A stretch of 64,000 nt of DNA from Crossaster papposus (GCA_037893245.1 JBAIAA010001588.1:1-64000), one strand, 5' to 3'; positions 23,885 through 38,170 are shown, numbered from the stretch's first letter. A program made the numbers and translations. The notes: generated by a model not told the origin, from the letters alone.

Positions 23885-25726
23885 AAACACATGATGTGGG
23901 AACAAGCCCTCGAGTTAAATATGTAAAGGGAAAGAAGTGTGCATAAGAAATATGTAAAGGGAAAGAAGTGTGCATAATAAATATGTAAAGGAAAAGAAGT
24001 GTGCATAATAAATATGTAAAGGGAAAGAAGTGTGCATAAGAAATATGTAAAGGGAAAGAAGTGTGCATAAGAAATATGTAAAGGGAAAGAAGTGTGCATA
24101 AGAAATATGTAAAGGGAAAGAAGTGTGCATAAGAAATATGTGAAGGGAAAGAAGTGTGCATAAGAAATATGTAAAGGGAAAGAAGTGTGCATAAGAAATA
24201 TGTAAAGGGAAAGAAGTGTGCATAAGAAATATGTAAAGGGAAAGAAGTGTGCATAAGAAATATGTAAAGGGAAAGAAGTGTGCATAAGAAATATGTAAAG
24301 GGAAAGAAGTGTGCATAAGAAATATGTAAAGAGAAAGAAGTGTGCATAAGAAATATGTAAAGGGAAAGAAGTGTGCATAAGAAATATGTAAAGGGAAAGA
24401 AGTGTGCATAAGAAATATGTAAAGGGAAAGAAGTGTGCATAAGGAATATGTAAAGGGAAAGAAGTGTGCATAAGAAATATGTAAAGGGAAAGAAGTGTGC
24501 ATAAGAAATATGTAAAGGGAAAGAAGTGTGCATACGAAATATGTAAAGGGAAAGAAGTGTGCATAAGAAATATGTAAAGCGAAAGAAGTGTGCATAAGAA
24601 ATATGTAAAGGGAAAGAAGTGTGCATAAGAAATATGTAAAGGGAAAGAAGTGTGCATAAGAAATATGTAAAGGGAAAGAAGTGTGCATAAGAAATATGTA
24701 AAGGGAAAGAAGTGTGCATAAGAAATATGTAAAGGGAAAGAAGTGTGCATAAGAAATATGTAAAGGGAAAGAAGTGTGCATAAGAAATATGTAAAGGGAA
24801 AGAAGTGTGCATAAGAAATATGTAAAGGGAAAGAAGTGTGCATAAGAAATATGTAAAGGGAAAGAAGTGTGCATAAGAAATATGTAAAGGGAAAGAAGTG
24901 AGCATAAGAAATAAACACATGATGTGGGAACAAGCCCTCGAGTTAAATATGTAAAGGGAAAGAAGTGTGCATAATAAATATGTAAAGGGAAAGAAGTGTG
25001 CATAATAAATATGTAAAGGGAAAGAAGTGTGCATAATAAATATGTAAAGGGAAAGAAGTGTGCATAAGAAATATGTAAAGGGAAAGAAGTGTGCATAAGA
25101 AATATGTAAAGGGAAAGAAGTGTGCATAAGAAATATGTAAAGGGAAAGAAGTGTGCATAAGAAATATGTGAAGGGAAAGAAGTGTGCATAAGAAATATGT
25201 AAAGGGAAAGAAGTGTGCATAAGAAATATGTAAAGGGAAAGAAGTGTGCATAAGAAATATGTAAAGGGAAAGAAGTGTGCATAAGAAATATGAAAAGGGA
25301 AAGAAGTGTGCATAAGAAATATGTAAAGGGAAAGGAGTGTGCATAAGAAATATGTAAAGGGAAATAAGTGTGCATAAGAAATATGTAAAGGGAAAGAAGT
25401 GTGCATAAGAAATATGTAAAGGGAAAGAAGTGTGCATAAGAAATATGTAAAGGGAAAGAAGTGTGCATAAGAAATATGTAAAGGGAAAGAAGTGTGCATA
25501 AGAAATATGTAAAGGGAAAGAAGTGTGCATAAGAAATATGTAAAGGGAAAGAAGTGTGTATAAGAAATATGTAAAGGGAAAGAAGTGTGCATAAGAAATA
25601 TGTAAAGGGAAAGAAGTGTGCATAAGAAATATGTAAAGGGAAAGAAGTGTGCATAAGAAATATGTAAAGGGAAAGAAGTGTGCATAAGAAATAAACACAT
25701 GATGTCGGGACAAGCCCTCGAGTTAA
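23885..25726 (+). repeat. Long-range duplicated block, right copy
   Basis: Landmarks match the left copy at an offset of 18640 through at least 24450, then 18671 at the next spacer and 18578 at the last, i.e. gains and losses of whole 31-bp monomers. It is separated from its partner by about 17 kb of other satellite blocks. Confidence 0.85.
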
Positions 25727-27841
25727 ATATGTTAAGGGAAAGAAGTGTGCATAAGAAATAATAAAGGGAAAGAAGTGTGCATAAGAAATAATAAAGGGAA
25801 AGAAGTGTGCATAAGAAATATGTAAAGGGAAAGAAGTGTGCATAAGAAATATGTAAAGGGAAAGAAGTGTGCATAAGAAATATGTAAAGGGAAAGAAGTG
25901 TGCATAAGAAATATGTAAAGGGAAAGAAGTGTGCATAAGAAATATGTAAGGGGAAAGAAGTGTGCATAAGAAATATGTAAAGGGAAAGAAGTGTGCATAA
26001 GAAATATGTAAAGGGAAAGAAGTGTGCATAGGAAATATGTAAAGGGAAAGAAGTGTGCATAATAAATATGTAAAGGGAAAGAAGTGTGCATAAGAAATAT
26101 GTAAAGGGAAAGAAGTGTGCATAAGAAAAATGTAAAGGGAAAGAAGTGTGCATAAGAAATATGTAAAGGGAAAGAAGTGTGCATAAGAAATATGTAAAGG
26201 GAAATAAGTGTGCATAAGAAATATGTAAAGGGAAAGAAGTGTGCATAAGAAATATGTAAAGGGAAAGAAGTGTGCATAAGAAATATGTAAAGGGAAAGAA
26301 GTGTGCATAAGAAATATGTAAAGGGAAAGAAGTGTGCATAAGAAATATGTAAAGGGAAAGAAGTGTGCATAAGAAATAAACACATGATGTCGGGACAAGC
26401 CCTCGAGTTAAATATGTTAAGGGAAAGAAGTGTGCATAAGAAATAATAAAGGGAAAGAAGTGTGCATAAGAAATATGTAAAGGGAAAGAAGTGTGCATAA
26501 GAAATATGTAAAGGGAAAGAAGTGTGCATAAGAAATATGTAAAGGGAAAGAAGTGTGCATAAGAAATATGTAAAGGGAAAGAAGTGTGCATAAGACATAT
26601 GTAAGGGGAAAGAAGTGTGCATAAGAAATATGTAAAGGGAAAGAAGTGTGCATAAGAAATATGTAAAGGGAAAGAAGTGTGCATAGGAAATATGTAAAGG
26701 GAAAGAAGTGTGCATAATAAATATGTAAAGGGAAAGAAGTGTGCATAAGAAATATGTAAAGGGAAAGAAGTGTGCATAAGAAAAATGTAAAGGGAAAGAA
26801 GTGTGCATAAGAAATATGTAAAGGGAAAGAAGTGTGCATAAGAAATATGTAAAGGGAAAGAAGTGTGCATAAGAAATATGTAAAGGGAAAGAAGTGTGCA
26901 TAAGAAATATGTAAAGGGAAAGAAGTGTGCATAAGAAATATGTAAAGGGAAAGAAGTGTGCATAAGAAATATGTAAAGGGAAAGAAGTGTGCATAAGAAA
27001 TATGTAAAGGGAAAGAAGTGTGCATAAGAAATATGTAAAGGGAAAGAAGTAGTGTGCATAAGAAATATGTAAAGGGAAAGAAGTGTGCATAAGAAATATG
27101 TAAAGGGAAAGAAGTGTGCATAAGAAATATGTAAAGGGAAATAAGTGTGCATAAGAAATATGTAAAGGGAAAGAAGTGTGCATAAGAAATATGTAAAGGG
27201 AAATAAGTGTGCATAAGAAATATGTAAAGGGAAATAAGTGTGCATAAGAAATATGTAAAGGGAAAGAAGTGTGCATAAGAAATATTTAAAGGGAAAGAAG
27301 TGTGCATAAGAAATATGTAAAGGGAAAGAAGTGTGCATAAGAAATATGTAAAGGGAAAGAAGTGTGCATAAGAAATATGTAATGGGAAAGAAGTGTGCAT
27401 AAGAAATATGTAAAGGGAAAGAAGTGTGCATAAGAAATATGTAAAGGGAAAGAAGTGTGCATAAGAAATATGTAAAGGGAAAGAAGTGTGCATAAGAAAT
27501 ATGTACAGGGAAAGAAGTGTGCATAAGAAATATGTAAAGGGAAAGAAGTGTGCATAAGACATATGTAAAGGGAAAGAAGTGTGCATAAGAAATATGTAAA
27601 GGGAAAGAAGTGTGCATAAGAAATATGTAAAGGGAAAGAAGTGTGCATAAGAAATATGTAAAGGGAAAGAAGTGTGCATAAGAAATATGTAAAGGGAAAG
27701 AAGTGTGCATAAGAAATATGTAAAGGGAAAGAAGTGTGCATAAGAAATATGTAAAGGGAAAGAAGTGTGCATAAGAAATATGTAAAGGGAAAGAAGTGTG
27801 CATAAGAAAAATGTTAAGGGAAAGAAGTGTGCATAAGAAAT

Positions 27842-28220
27842 AAACACATGATGTCGGGACAAGCCCTCGAGTTAAATATGTAAAGGGAAAGAAGTGTGCA
27901 TAAGAAATAATAAAGGGAAAGAAGTGTGCATAAGAAATATGTAAAGGGAAAGAAGTGTGCATAATAAATATGTAAAGGGAAAGAAGTGTGCATAAGAAAT
28001 ATGTAAAGGGAAAGAAGTGTGCATAAGAAATATGTAAAGGGAAAGAAGTGTGCATAAGAAATATGTAAAGGGAAAGAAGTGTGCATAAGAAATATGTAAA
28101 GGGAAAGAAGTGTGCATAAGAAATATGTAAAGGGAAAGAAGTGTGCATAAGAAATATGTTAAGGGAAAGAAGTGTGCATAAGAAATAAACACATGATGTC
28201 GGGACAAGCCCTCGAGTTAA
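27842..28220 (+). repeat. Paired type A spacer cassette (345-bp pitch)
   Basis: Two type A spacers separated by one 30-bp and eight 31-bp monomers. The same 345-bp pair stands at 30333/30678, 32674/33019 and 34789/35134. A 376-bp version with one more monomer stands at 7115/7491, 15497/15873 and 36915/37291. 345 = 67 + 30 + 8x31, so the arithmetic is exact. Confidence 0.88.
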
Positions 28221-29275
28221 ATATGTAAAGGGAAAGAAGTGTGCATAAGAAATAATAAAGGGAAAGAAGTGTGCATAAGAAATATGTAAAGGGAAAGAAG
28301 TGTGCATAATAAATATGTAAAGGGAAAGAAGTGTGCATAAGAAATATGTAAAGGGAAAGAAGTGTGCATAAGAAATATGTAAAGGGAAAGAAGTGTGCAT
28401 AAGAAATATGTAAAGGGAAAGAAGTGTGCATAAGAAATATGTAAAGGGAAAGAAGTGTGCATAAGAAATATGTAAAGGGAAAGAAGTGTGCATAATACAT
28501 ATGTAAATGGAAAGAAGTGTGCATAAGAAATATGTAAAGGGAAAGAAGTGTGCATAATAAATATGTAAAGGGAAAGAAGTGTGCATAATAAATATGTAAA
28601 GGGAAAGAAGTGTGCATAAGAAATATGTTAAGGGAAAGAAGTGTGCATAAGAAATATGTAAAGGGAAAGAAGTGTGCATAAGAAATATGTAAAGGGAAAG
28701 AAGTGTGCATAAGAAATATGTAAAGGGAAAGAAGTGTGCATAAGAAATATGTAAAGTGAAAGAAGTGTGCATAATAAATATGTAAAGGGAAAGAAGTGTG
28801 CATAAGAAATATGTAAAGGGAAAGAAGTGTGCATAAGAAATATGTAAAGGGAAAGAAGTGTGCATAAGAAATATGTAAAGGGAAAGAAGTGTGCATAAGA
28901 AATATGTAAAGGGAAAGAAGTGTGCATAATAAATATGTAAAGGGAAAGAAGTGTGCATAAGAAATATGTAAAGGGAAAGAAGTGTGCATAAGAAATATGT
29001 AAAGGGAAAGAAGTGTGCATAAGAAATATGTAAAGGGAAAGAAGTGTGCATAAGAAATATGTAAAGGGAAAGAAGTGTGCATAAGAAATATGTAAAGGGA
29101 AAGAAGTGTGCATAAGAAATATGTAAAGGGAAAGAAGTGTGCATACAAAATATGTAAAGGGAAAGAAGTGTGCATAAGAAATATGTAAAGGGAAAGAAGT
29201 GTGCATAAGAAATATGTAAAGGGAAAGAAGTGTGCATAAGAAATATGTTAAGGGAAAGAAGTGTGCATAAGAAAT

Positions 29276-31616
29276 AAACACATGATGTCGGGACAAGCCC
29301 TCGAGTTAAATATGTAAAGGGAAAGAAGTGTGCATAAGAAATAATAAAGGGAAAGAAGTGTGCATAAGAAATATGTAAAGGGAAAGAAGTGTGCATAATA
29401 AATATGTAAAGGGAAAGAAGTGTGCATAAGAAATATGTAAAGGGAAAGAAGTGTGCATAAGAAATATGTTAAGGGAAAGAAGTGTGCATAAGAAATAATA
29501 AAGGGAAAGAAGTGTGCATAAGAAATATGTAAAGGGAAAGAAGTGTGCATAATAAATATGTAAGGGGAAAGAAGTGTGCATAAGAAATATGTAAAGGGAA
29601 AGAAGTGTGCATAAGAAATATGTAAAGGGAAAGAAGTGTGCATAAGAAATATGTAAAGGGAAAGAAGTGTGCATAAGAAATATGTAAAGGGAAAGAAGTG
29701 TGCATAAGAAATATGTAAAGGGAAAGAAGTGTGCATAAGAAATATGTAAATGGAAAGAAGTGTGCATAAGAAATATGTAAAGGGAAAGAAGTGTGCATAA
29801 TAAATATGTAAAGGGAAAGAAGTGTGCATAATAAATATGTAAAGGGAAAGAAGTGTGCATAAGAAATATGTTAAGGGAAAGAAGTGTGCATAAGAAATAT
29901 GTAAAGGGAAAGAAGTGTGCATACGAAATATGTAAAGGGAAAGAAGTGTGCATAAGAAATATGTAAAGGGAAAGAAGTGTGCATAAGAAATATGTAAAGG
30001 GAAAGAAGTGTGCATAAGAAATATGTAAAGGGAAAGAAGTGTGCATAAGAAATATGTAAAGGGAAAAAAGTGTGCATAAGAAATATGTAAAGGGAAAAAA
30101 GTGTGCATAAGAAATATGTAAAGGGAAAGAAGTGTGCATAAGAAATATGTAAAGGGAAAGAAGTGTGCATAAGAAATATGTAAAGGGAAAGAAGTGTGCA
30201 TAAGAAATATGTAAAGGGAAAGAAGTGTGCATAAGAAATATGTAAAGGGAAATAAGTGTGCATAAGAAATATGTAAAGGGAAAGAAGTGTGCATAAGAAA
30301 TATGTTAAGGGAAAGAAGTGTGCATAAGAAATAAACACATGATGTCGGGACAAGCCCTCGAGTTAAATATGTAAAGGGAAAGAAGTGTGCATAAGAAATA
30401 ATAAAGGGAAAGAAGTGTGCATAAGAAATATGTAAAGGGAAAGAAGTGTGCATAATAAATATGTAAAGGGAAAGAAGTGTGCATAAGAAATATGTAAAGG
30501 GAAAGAAGTGTGCATAAGAAATATGTAAAGGGAAAGAAGTGTGCATAAGAAATATGTAAAGGGAAAGAAGTGTGCATAAGAAATATGTAAAGGGAAAGAA
30601 GTGTGCATAAGAAATATGTAAAGGGAAAGAAGTGTGCATAAGAAATATGTTAAGGGAAAGAAGTGTGCATAAGAAATAAACACATGATGTCGGGACAAGC
30701 CCTCGAGTTAAATATGTAAAGGGAAAGAAGTGTGCATAAGAAATAATAAAGGGAAAGAAGTGTGCATAAGAAATATGTAAAGGGAAAGAAGTGTGCATAA
30801 GAAATATGTAAAGGGAAAGAAGTGTGCATAAGAAATATGTAAATGGAAAGAAGTGTGCATAAGAAATATGTAAAGGGAAAGAAGTGTGCATAAGAAATAT
30901 GTAAAGGGAAAGAAGTGTGCATAATAAATATGTAAAGGGAAAGAAGTGTGCATAAGAAATATGTTAAGGGAAAGAAGTGTGCATAAGAAATATGTAAAGG
31001 GAAAGAAGTGTGCATACGAAATATGTAAAGGGAAAGAAGTGTGCATAAGAAATATGTAAAGGGAAAGAAGTGTGCATAAGAAATATGTAAAGGGAAAGAA
31101 GTGTGCATAAGAAATATGTAAACGGAAAGAAGTGTGCATAAGAAATATGTAAAGGGAAAGAAGTGTGCATAAGAAATATGTAAAGGGAAAGAAGTGTGCA
31201 TAAGAAATATGTAAAGGGAAAGAAGTGTGCATAAGAAATAAACACATGATGTCGGGACAAGCCCTCGAGTTAAATATGTAAAGGGAAAGAAGTGTGCATA
31301 AGAAATATGTTAAGGGAAAGAAGTGTGCATAAGAAATATGTAAAGGGAAAGAAGTGTGCATAAGAAATATGTAAAGGGAAAGAAGTGTGCATAAGAAATA
31401 TGTAAAGGGAAAGAAGTGTGCATAAGAAATATGTAAAGGGAAAGAAGTGTGCATAAGAAATATGTAAAGGGAAAGAAGTGTGCATACAAAATATGTAAAG
31501 GGAAAGAAGTGTGCATAAGAAATATGTAAAGGGAAAGAAGTGTGCATAATAAATATGTAAAGGGAAAGAAGTGTGCATAAGAAATATGTTAAGGGAAAGA
31601 AGTGTGCATAAGAAAT
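29276..31616 (+). repeat. 2341-bp higher-order unit, copy 1
   Basis: Contains type A spacers at 29276, 30333, 30678 and 31240. Similarity to copy 2 also extends leftward at least to the CATACAAAAT junction at about 29141. Confidence 0.88.
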
Positions 31617-33500
31617 AAACACATGATGTCGGGACAAGCCCTCGAGTTAAATATGTAAAGGGAAAGAAGTGTGCATAAGAAATAATAAAGGGAAAGAAGT
31701 GTGCATAAGAAATATGTAAAGGGAAAGAAGTGTGCATAATAAATATGTAAAGGGAAAGAAGTGTGCATAAGAAATATGTAAAGGGAAAGAAGTGTGCATA
31801 AGAAATATGTTAAGGGAAAGAAGTGTGCATAAGAAATAATAAAGGGAAAGAAGTGTGCATAAGAAATATGTAAAGGGAAAGAAGTGTGCATAATAAATAT
31901 GTAAGGGGAAAGAAGTGTGCATAAGAAATATGTAAAGGGAAAGAAGTGTGCATAAGAAATATGTAAAGGGAAAGAAGTGTGCATAAGAAATATGTAAAGG
32001 GAAAGAAGTGTGCATAAGAAATATGTAAAGGGAAAGAAGTGTGCATAAGAAATATGTAAAGGGAAAGAAGTGTGCATAAGAAATATGTAAATGGAAAGAA
32101 GTGTGCATAAGAAATATGTAAAGGGAAAGAAGTGTGCATAATAAATATGTAAAGGGAAAGAAGTGTGCATAATAAATATGTAAAGGGAAAGAAGTGTGCA
32201 TAAGAAATATGTTAAGGGAAAGAAGTGTGCATAAGAAATATGTAAAGGGAAAGAAGTGTGCATACGAAATATGTAAAGGGAAAGAAGTGTGCATAAGAAA
32301 TATGTAAAGGGAAAGAAGTGTGCATAAGAAATATGTAAAGGGAAAGAAGTGTGCATAAGAAATATGTAAAGGGAAAGAAGTGTGCATAAGAAATATGTAA
32401 AGGGAAAGAAGTGTGCATAAGAAATATGTAAAGGGAAAAAAGTGTGCATAAGAAATATGTAAAGGGAAAGAAGTGTGCATAAGAAATATGTAAAGGGAAA
32501 GAAGTGTGCATAAGAAATATGTAAAGGGAAAGAAGTGTGCATAAGAAATATGTAAAGGGAAAGAAGTGTGCATAAGAAATATGTAAAGGGAAATAAGTGT
32601 GCATAAGAAATATGTAAAGGGAAAGAAGTGTGCATAAGAAATATGTTAAGGGAAAGAAGTGTGCATAAGAAATAAACACATGATGTCGGGACAAGCCCTC
32701 GAGTTAAATATGTAAAGGGAAAGAAGTGTGCATAAGAAATAATAAAGGGAAAGAAGTGTGCATAAGAAATATGTAAAGGGAAAGAAGTGTGCATAATAAA
32801 TATGTAAAGGGAAAGAAGTGTGCATAAGAAATATGTAAAGGGAAAGAAGTGTGCATAAGAAATATGTAAAGGGAAAGAAGTGTGCATAAGAAATATGTAA
32901 AGGGAAAGAAGTGTGCATAAGAAATATGTAAAGGGAAAGAAGTGTGCATAAGAAATATGTAAAGGGAAAGAAGTGTGCATAAGAAATATGTTAAGGGAAA
33001 GAAGTGTGCATAAGAAATAAACACATGATGTCGGGACAAGCCCTCGAGTTAAATATGTAAAGGGAAAGAAGTGTGCATAAGAAATAATAAAGGGAAAGAA
33101 GTGTGCATAAGAAATATGTAAAGGGAAAGAAGTGTGCATAATAAATATGTAAAGGGAAAGAAGTGTGCATAAGAAATATGTAAATGGAAAGAAGTGTGCA
33201 TAAGAAATATGTAAAGGGAAAGAAGTGTGCATAAGAAATATGTAAAGGGAAAGAAGTGTGCATAATAAATATGTAAAGGGAAAGAAGTGTGCATAAGAAA
33301 TATGTTAAGGGAAAGAAGTGTGCATAAGAAATATGTAAAGGGAAAGAAGTGTGCATACGAAATATGTAAAGGGAAAGAAGTGTGCATAAGAAATATGTAA
33401 AGGGAAAGAAGTGTGCATAAGAAATATGTAAAGGGAAAGAAGTGTGCATAAGAAATATGTAAACGGAAAGAAGTGTGCATAAGAAATATGTAAAGGGAAA
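31617..33500 (+). repeat. 2341-bp higher-order unit, copy 2 (incomplete)
   Basis: Spacers at 31617, 32674 and 33019 plus the ATGTTAAGG, CATACG and AAACGG monomers near 33302, 33352 and 33463 match copy 1 at offset 2341. The fourth spacer, expected at 33581, is missing, so the copy ends between about 33480 and 33581. Confidence 0.85.
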
Positions 33501-35850
33501 GAAGTGTGCATAAGAAATATGTAAAGGGAAAGAAGTGTGCATAAGAAATATGTAAAGGGAAAGAAGTGTGCATAAGAAATATGTAAAGGGAAAGAAGTGT
33601 GCATAAGAAATATGTAAAGGGAAAGAAGTGTGCATAAGAAATATGTAAAGGGAAAGAAGTGTGCATAAGAAATATGTAAAGGGAAAGAAGTGTGCATAAG
33701 AAATATGTAAAGGGAAAGAAGTGTGCATAAGAAATATGTAAAGGGAAAGAAGTGTGCATAAGAAATATGTAAAGGGAAAGAATTGTGCATAAGAAATATG
33801 TAAAGGGAAAGAAGTGTGCATAATAAATATGTAAAGGGAAAGAAGTGTGCATAAGAAATATGTAAAGGGAAAGAAGTGTGCATAAGAAATATGTAAAGGG
33901 AAAGAAGTGTGCATAAGAAATATGTAAAGGGAAAGAAGTGTGCATAAGAAATATGTAAAGGGAAAGAAGTGTGCATAAGAAATATGTAAAGGGAAAGAAG
34001 TGTGCATAAGAAATATGTAAATGGAAAGAAGTGTGCATAAGAAATATGTAAAGGGAAAGAAGTGTGCATAATAAATATGTAAAGGGAAAGAAGTGTGCAT
34101 AATAAATATGTAAAGGGAAAGAAGTGTGCATAAGAAATATGTTAAGGGAAAGAAGTGTGCATAAGAAATATGTAAAGGGAAAGAAGTGTGCATACGAAAT
34201 ATGTAAAGGGAAAGAAGTGTGCATAAGAAATATGTAAAGGGAAAGAAGTGTGCATAAGAAATATGTAAAGGGAAAGAAGTGTGCATAAGAAATATGTAAA
34301 GGGAAAGAAGTGTGCATAAGAAATATGTAAAGGGAAAGAAGTGTGCATAAGAAATATGTAAAGGGAAAGAAGTGTGCATAAGAAATATGTAAAGGGAAAG
34401 AAGTGTGCATAAGAAATATGTAAAGGGAAAGAAGTGTGCATAAGAAATATGTAAAGGGAAAGAAGTGTGCATAAGAAATATGTAAAGGGAAAGAAGTGTG
34501 CATAAGAAATATGTAAAGGGAAAGAAGTGTGCATAAGAAATATGTAAAGGGAAAGAAGTGTGCATAAGAAATATGTAAAGGGAAAGAAGTGTGCATAAGA
34601 AATATGTAAAGGGAAAGAAGTGTGCATAAGAAATATGTAAAGGGAAAGAAGTGTGCATAAGAAATATGTAAAGGGAAAGAAGTGTGCATAAGAAATATGT
34701 ATGGGAAAGAAGTTTGCATAAGAAATATGTAAAGGGAAAAAAGTGTGCATAAGAAATATGTAAAGGGAAAGAAGTGTGCATAGGAAATAAACACATGATG
34801 TCGGGACAAGCCCTCGAGTTAAATATGTAAAGGGAAAGAAGTGTGCATAAGAAATAATAAAGGGAAAGAAGTGTGCATAAGAAATATGTAAAGGGAAAGA
34901 AGTGTGCATAAGAAATATGTAAAGGGAAAGAAGTGTGCATAAGAAATATGTAAAGGGAAAGAAGTGTGCATAAGAAATATGTAAAGGGAAAGAAGTGTGC
35001 ATAAGAAATATGTAAAGGGAAAGAAGTGTGCATAAGAAATATGTAAAGGGAAAGAAGTGTGCATAAGAAATATGTAAAGGGAAAGAAGTGTGCATAAGAA
35101 ATATGTAAAGGGAAAGAAGTGTGCATAAGAAATAAACACATGATGTCGGGACAAGCCCTCGAGTTAAATATGTAAAGGGAAAGAAGTGTGCATAATAAAT
35201 AATAAAGGGAAAGAAGTGTGAATAAGAAATATGTAAAGGGAAAGAAGTGTGCATAAGAAATATGTAAAGGGAAAGAAGGTTGCATAAGAAATATGTAAAG
35301 GGAAAGAAGTGTGCATAAGAAATATGTAAAGGGAAAGAAGTGTGCATAAGAAATATGTAAAGGGAAAGAAGTGTGCATAAGAAATATGTAAAGGGAAAGA
35401 AGTGTGCATAAGAAATATGTAAAGGGAAAGAAGTGTGCATAAGAAATATGTAAAGGGAAAGAAGTGTGCATAAGAAATATGTAAAGGGAAAGAAGTGTGC
35501 ATAAGAAATATGTAAAGGGAAAGAAGTGTGCATAAGAAATATGTAAAGGGAAAGAAGTGTGCATAAGAAATATGTAAAGGGAAAGAAGTGTGCATAAGAA
35601 ATATGTAAAGGGAAAGAAGTGTGCATAAGAAATATGTAAAGGGAAAGAAGTGTGCATAAGAAATATGTAAAGGGAAAGAAGTGTGCATAAGAAATATGTA
35701 AAGGGAAAGAAGTGTGCATAAGAAATATGTAAAGGGAAAGAAGTGTGCATAAGAAATATGTAAAGGGAAAGAAGTGTGCATAAGAAATATGTAAAGGGAA
35801 AGAAGTGTGCATAAGAAATATGTAAAGGGAAAGAAGTGTGCATAAGAAAT

Positions 35851-35982
35851 AAACACATGATGTGGGAACAAGCCCTCGAGTTAAATATGTAAAGGGAAAG
35901 AAGTGTGCATAAAAAATATGTAAAGGGAAAGAAGTGTGCATAATAAATAAACACATGATGTGGGAACAAGCCCTCGAGTTAA
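35851..35982 (+). repeat. Type B spacer doublet, 98-bp pitch
   Basis: Two type B spacers with one extra monomer between them compared with the 67-bp doublets. The intervening junction reads CATAAAAAAT. The arrangement repeats at 38039. Confidence 0.9.
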
Positions 35983-38038
35983 ATATGTAAAGGGAAAGAA
36001 GTGTGCATAAGAAATATGTAAAGGGAAAGAAGTGTGCATAATAAATATGTAAAGGGAAAGAAGTGTGCATAATAAATATGTAAAGGGAAAGAAGTGTGCA
36101 TAAGAAATATGTAAAGGGAAAGAAGTGTGCATAAGAAATATGTAAAGTGAAAGAAGTGTGCATAAGAAATATGTAAAGGGAAAGAAGTGTGCATAAGAAA
36201 TATGTAAAGGGAAAGAAGTGTGCATAAGAAATATGTAAAGGGAAAGAAGTGTGCATAAGAAATATGTAAAGGGAAAGAAGTGTGCATAAGAAATATGTAA
36301 AGGGAAAGAAGTGTGCATAAGAAATATGTAAAGGGAAAGAAGTGTGCATACGAAATATGTAAAGGGAAAGAAGTGTGCATAAGAAATATGTAAAGGGAAA
36401 GAAGTGTGCATAAGAAATATGTAAAGGGAAAGAAGTGTGCATAAGAAATATGTAAAGGGAAAGAAGTGTGCATAAGAAATATGTAAAGGGAAATAAGTGT
36501 GCATAAGAAATATGTAAAGGGAAAGAAGTGTGCATAAGAAATATGTAAAGGGAAAGAAGTGTGCATAAGAAATATGTAAAGGGAAAGAAGTGTGCATAAG
36601 AAATATGTAAAGGGAAAGAAGTGTGCATAAGAAATATGTAAAGGGAAAGAAGTGTGCATAATAAATATGTAAAGGGAAAGAAGTGTGCATAAGAAATATG
36701 TAAAGGGAAAGAAGTGTGCATCAGAAATATGTAAAGGGAAAGAAGTGTGCATAAGAAATATGTAAAGGGAAAGAAGTGTGCATAAGAAATATGTAAAGGG
36801 AAAGAAGTGTGCATAAGAAATATGTAAAGGGAAAGAAGTTTGCATAAGAAATATGTAAAGGGAAAAAAGTGTGCATAAGAAATATGTAAAGGGAAAGAAG
36901 TGTGCATAGGAAATAAACACATGATGTCGGGACAAGCCCTCGAGTTAAATATGTAAAGGGAAAGAAGTGTGCATAAGAAATAATAAAGGGAAAGAAGTGT
37001 GCATACAAAATATGTAAAGGGAAAGAAGTGTGCATAAGAAATATGTAAAGGGAAAGAAGTGTGCATAAGAAATATGTAAAGGGAAAGAAGTGTGCATAAG
37101 AAATATGTAAAGGGAAAGAAGTGTGCATAAGAAATATGTAAAGGGAAAGAAGTGTGCATAAGAAATATGTAAAGGGAAAGAAGTGTGCATAAGAAATATG
37201 TAAAGGGAAAGAAGTGTGCATAAGAAATATGTAAAGGGAAAGAAGTGTGCATAAGAAATATGTAAAGGGAAAGAAGTGTGCATAAGAAATAAACACATGA
37301 TGTCGGGACAAGCCCTCGAGTTAAATATGTAAAGGGAAAGAAGTGTGCATAAGAAATAATAAAGAGAAAGAAGTGTGCATAAGAAATATGTAAAGGGAAA
37401 GAAGTGTGCATAAGAAATATGTAAAGGGAAAGAAGGTTGCATAATAAATATGTAAAGGGAAAGAAGTGTGCATAAGAAATATGTAAAGGGAAAGAAGTGT
37501 GCATAAGAAATATGTAAAGGGAAAGAAGTGTGCATAAGAAATATGTAAAGGGAAAGAAGTGTGCATAAGAAATATGTAAAGGGAAAGAAGTGTGCATAAG
37601 AAATATGTAAAGGGAAAGAAGTGTGCATAAGAAATATGTAAAGGGAAAGAAGTGTGCATAAGAAATATGTAAAGGGAAAGAAGTGTGCATAAGAAATATG
37701 TAAAGGGAAAGAAGTGTGCATAAGAAATATGTAAAGGGAAAGAAGTGTGCATAAGAAATATGTAAAGGGAAAGAAGTGTGCATAAGAAATATGTAAAGGG
37801 AAAGAAGTGTGCATAAGAAATATGTAAAGGGAAAGAAGTGTGCATAAGAAATATGTAAAGGGAAAGAAGTGTGCATAAGAAATATGTAAAGGGAAAGAAG
37901 TGTGCATAAGAAATATGTAAAGGGAAAGAAGTGTGCATAAGAAATATGTAAAGGGAAAGAAGTGTGCATAAGAAATATGTAAAGGGAAAGAAGTGTGCAT
38001 ACGAAATATGTAAAGGGAAAGAAGTGTGCATAAGAAAT

Positions 38039-38170
38039 AAACACATGATGTGGGAACAAGCCCTCGAGTTAAATATGTAAAGGGAAAGAAGTGTGCATAA
38101 AAAATATGTAAAGGGAAAGAAGTGTGCATAAGAAATAAACACATGATGTGGGAACAAGCCCTCGAGTTAA
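38039..38170 (+). repeat. Type B spacer doublet, 98-bp pitch
   Basis: Copy of the 35851 doublet, 2188 bp downstream, with the same CATAAAAAAT junction. Confidence 0.9.
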
